From contig CAYRPN010000007.1 of assembly GCA_964426135.1 (NCBI GenBank), forward strand, positions 20,536-84,535: 64,000 nt of DNA. The letters run 5' to 3'. The notes beneath the pieces are model-generated. The model worked only from the letters and a program-made list of their open reading frames with translations. It was not told where the DNA came from and did no database searches. The stretch is from CAYRPN01 sp964426135. GTDB lineage: Bacteria; Planctomycetota; Phycisphaerae; Phycisphaerales; Phycisphaeraceae. Shown here piece by piece: positions 61,813 through 64,000 of this stretch (position 1 is the stretch's first letter; each line of letters starts with the position of its first letter). Both the position numbers and the translations under genes were made by a program.

Positions 61813-61966
61813 GGTGGGTTCCTTGTGCCGGCTCGCGGCGGTCAGAGCGCCAGTCGCCAGGCGCGGGAATTGTAGATGTTTTGCGCCGGCAGTGGGACGG
61901 CCGGGAAAAGAGATGGCGATTCGGAAGCCCGCGCGCTTCGCCGCGGGGAGGGTCGGGAGCGCGGAG

Positions 61967-61991
61967 GACGGGGCAAGCCCCGTCGCTAAAC
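61967..61991. repeat. solo TTAGC-type REP
   Basis: Identical over 25 bp to 25806-25830 (GACGGGGCAAGCCCCGTCGC then TAAAC). No inverted partner nearby. The 61813-62058 gap has nothing else. Confidence 0.8.
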
Positions 61992-62058
61992 GGATGATGG
62001 ATGATGGATGAAGGCTGATGGCTGTCGGGGCTGCGGCCCGGTCGGGGGCTGTGCCCGC

Positions 62059-63828
62059 TCACTTCTGAAACACCAGCTTGCCCGCGAGATAGGTTCGCTG
62101 CACCTGCGTGTCGCGCACGTCGTCGAGCTTGCAGGTGAGCACATCGCGGTCGATCACGATCAGGTCGGCGAGCTTGCCTTTTTCGATTGAGCCGGTGCTT
62201 TCCTCGCGGAACGTGATGAAAGCGTTATTGGCGGTGTAGAAGCGGATGGCCTGCTCGCGTGAGAGTTTTTCTTCCGCGTGGAACTCGCCCTCGAAATTTC
62301 GCGGCCGGCGCGCCATCGTCGTCCACATGCCCAGCCAGGGGTTGTACGGGTTGGTGCTGCGCAGCGAGCCGATCTTCTGCATGTGATCGCTGCCGCCGCC
62401 GACGATCACGCCCTTGTCGAAGCACGACTTCAGCGGCTGGAAATACCGCAGCCGGTCGTGGCCGAACTGCGCATGCAGCGTGGCGGCATCAAGGAAAAGC
62501 CAGGCGGGCTGAATGTCCGCCACGACGCCGATCTTCGCCATCAGTTCGATCGCTTCGGCGCTCATGAAGTTGCTGTGCGTGATGCAGCAGCGCGTCTTCT
62601 TCGTGGGCCGCTTTTCGCTCGCCTTCTCGTAAGCTTCGATCAGCGCATGCACCGCGCCGTCGCCGACGCTGTGGGCGGTGAACTGCAGGCCGTGCTCCAC
62701 GGCTGTCTCCACGATGGGCGCGAGCTTCTCCGGCGCGGTGCGGAAGACGCCCTTGTAATTCGGATCGTCGATGGAGTAGATTTTGCTCACGCCCCACGGC
62801 TGCCGCATGCGGGCCGAGCCGGTGAGCATGCCGCCGTCGAGATAGATTTTCACGCCCACGATGCGGAGCATGTCGCGCTCGCCCTGCGATCGCGCCGCGT
62901 CGTTGGCGGGCGCCTGCTTTTCCTTGGCGATTTCGCGGATGTGGAAGCGGATCGCCTCCGGGTTGCCGCCGGTGCCCAGACTGCGCGAGCAGGCAACGCG
63001 CACGGGCAGGTCGCCCTGATCGAGCATCTTCTGATAGAGATCGACGTTGCTCTTCCCGCAGTCGCGGTCGGCGATGCCGGTCAGCCCCACGCTGTTGTAA
63101 TCCTTGAAAAGCGCCAGCACCCGCGCGTAGCGATCCTGTTCGCCGGCCGATTTGCCGCCTTTGGGCGATTGATATTTCACCGCGCCGCCCATGTTGCGGA
63201 GAATGCCGGTGGGTTCGCCGTTCTCGTCGCGCTCCACTTTGCCGCCGCCGTTGGCGCCGCCCGGGTCTTTGTAGTTTTTTTCGATGCCGCTGAGCTTCAG
63301 CGCCAGCGAGTTAAGCGATGAGTCCGGCCCCGTCGAAAAAACCACCGGATGCTCCGGCGCCGCGCTGTCGAGTTCCGCCCGCGACGGATACCGCCGCTCC
63401 TTCAGGCGCGTGATGAACACCTGGCTCAGCGAAATCCACTCGCCCTTCTCCAGCACCCGCGTGCGGGCCTTGATGTAATCGAGCACATCCTGCACCGACT
63501 GCATGTCGGGAATCTCGCCGTTCCATTCGTGCATGGCCGCCCCGACGGGATGCGTGTGCGAATCGATCAGCCCCGGCAGCACCGTCTTGCCGGCGAGGTC
63601 GACGACGCTCGTCGCGCTGCCGCGAAGTTTGAGCACATCTTCATTGGTACCCACGGCGACGATGCGGCCGTCCTTCACCGCGACGGCCTGGCGGATGGAG
63701 AAATCTTTGTCGACGGTGACGATCTTCCCGCCGTGAAGGATCAGATCGGCCGTTTGTGCGTGCGTCGCGACAAATGATGACGCAACGGCAACAAAACCTG
63801 CAACGATGAACCGTGTGATGTGGGGCAT
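62059..63828 (-). CDS. secreted amidohydrolase, YtcJ-like (amidohydrolase family 3)
   Basis: 589 residues. Signal peptide residues 1-24 (FIVAGFVAVASSFVATHA). DLILHGGKIVTVDKDFSIRQAVAVKDGRIVAVG is the N-terminal beta-sandwich. GLIDSHTHPVG carries the first metal-binding His pair. VGLTGIADRDCG, YLDGGMLTGSARM, TAHSVGDGAVHALIEAYE (later metal ligand) and VVGGGSDH complete the barrel; EESTGSIEKGKLADLIVIDRDV closes it. The family hydrolyses amide bonds in varied small molecules; the substrate cannot be read from sequence. ATG 63828; monocistronic. Confidence 0.93.
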   Translation of the reverse strand: MPHITRFIVAGFVAVASSFVATHAQTADLILHGGKIVTVDKDFSIRQAVAVKDGRIVAVGTNEDVLKLRGSATSVVDLAGKTVLPGLIDSHTHPVGAAMHEWNGEIPDMQSVQDVLDYIKARTRVLEKGEWISLSQVFITRLKERRYPSRAELDSAAPEHPVVFSTGPDSSLNSLALKLSGIEKNYKDPGGANGGGKVERDENGEPTGILRNMGGAVKYQSPKGGKSAGEQDRYARVLALFKDYNSVGLTGIADRDCGKSNVDLYQKMLDQGDLPVRVACSRSLGTGGNPEAIRFHIREIAKEKQAPANDAARSQGERDMLRIVGVKIYLDGGMLTGSARMRQPWGVSKIYSIDDPNYKGVFRTAPEKLAPIVETAVEHGLQFTAHSVGDGAVHALIEAYEKASEKRPTKKTRCCITHSNFMSAEAIELMAKIGVVADIQPAWLFLDAATLHAQFGHDRLRYFQPLKSCFDKGVIVGGGSDHMQKIGSLRSTNPYNPWLGMWTTMARRPRNFEGEFHAEEKLSREQAIRFYTANNAFITFREESTGSIEKGKLADLIVIDRDVLTCKLDDVRDTQVQRTYLAGKLVFQK

Positions 63829-63891
63829 GGTGGTGAACGATCAGTTTGGCGTTCATTCCGTTTATTGAGGACTGGATTGCTAACGCGCGTC

Positions 63892-63979
63892 GGGTGCCAT
63901 GGGCAAGCGGAGTCCGCGGAGCTTGCCCGTGCGTCACCGCAAGGCGCACGGGTAAGCTCCGAAGACTCCGCTTACCCAT
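63892..63979. repeat. inverted-repeat element at window edge
   Basis: GTGCCATGGGCAAGCGGAGT and ACTCCGCTTACCCATGACAC are imperfect inverses, with inner arms GAGCTTGCCCGTGCG / CGCACGGGTAAGCTC. It fills the space upstream of the amidohydrolase gene. Confidence 0.7.
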
Positions 63980-64000
63980 GACACTATGAAACAAGCCTCC

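Overview
The window is about 64 kb of GC-rich DNA from a member of the Planctomycetota. The best evidence is a DUF1501 protein next to a giant c-type cytochrome/DUF1549/DUF1553 protein, and a second giant ThuA/propeller/cupredoxin/cytochrome c protein. These architectures are typical of planctomycetes and related PVC bacteria. A eukaryote-like (GT3) glycogen synthase and an unusually high load of dispersed palindromes agree with this. I do not place it below phylum with confidence.

Layout. 98-3967: a secreted TPR protein. 4479-8813: GT3 glycogen synthase, a trypsin-like protease and ribulose-phosphate 3-epimerase. 9210-15636 (minus): a likely transferred cluster of a vertebrate-type protein-arginine deiminase (PAD), a HEAT-repeat lipoprotein and two glycosyltransferases, ending against the remains of a truncated HD-type gene. 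15772-22293 (minus): DUF1501 and the giant cytochrome. 22529-27268 (plus): a ribose-type ABC importer (binding protein, double ATPase, permease), with a four-helix-bundle gene boxed by inverted octamer repeats inside the operon. 27676-32259: the second giant redox protein.

33138-48881: a 15.7-kb element integrated in a tRNA-Ser(CGA) gene, bounded by a 60-bp direct repeat. It carries a tyrosine integrase, two HTH/excisionase-like proteins, a Cro-like regulator, a replication initiator with four internal iterons, a primase-helicase, and two very large proteins resembling podovirus DNA-ejection proteins. No capsid, portal, terminase or tail gene is present, so a phage satellite or a reduced prophage is likely. 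The attachment site lies inside the 3' end of the integrase gene. Joining the two ends in the excised circle predicts a 561-residue integrase, whereas the integrated copy reads 512 residues with a different tail. A pseudoknot followed by an intrinsic terminator sits between the two divergent gene blocks.

48993-64000: DUF3748 protein, MenG/UbiE, M48 protease, a repeat-interrupted metallo-beta-lactamase gene, an RRM protein, membrane and pseudopilin-like genes, a RAYT transposase flanked by its REP sequences, GlnRS and an amidohydrolase.

The strongest window-wide signal after the element is repeat biology. At least five families of palindromic or inverted-repeat elements and several 7-8 bp tandem repeats are scattered in intergenic DNA. 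Some sit in frame inside genes: the giant cytochrome, glnS and ubiE. One breaks the frame of a metallo-beta-lactamase gene in a way that loss of a single 7-bp unit would repair. All function assignments come from reading motifs by eye; no database search was run.
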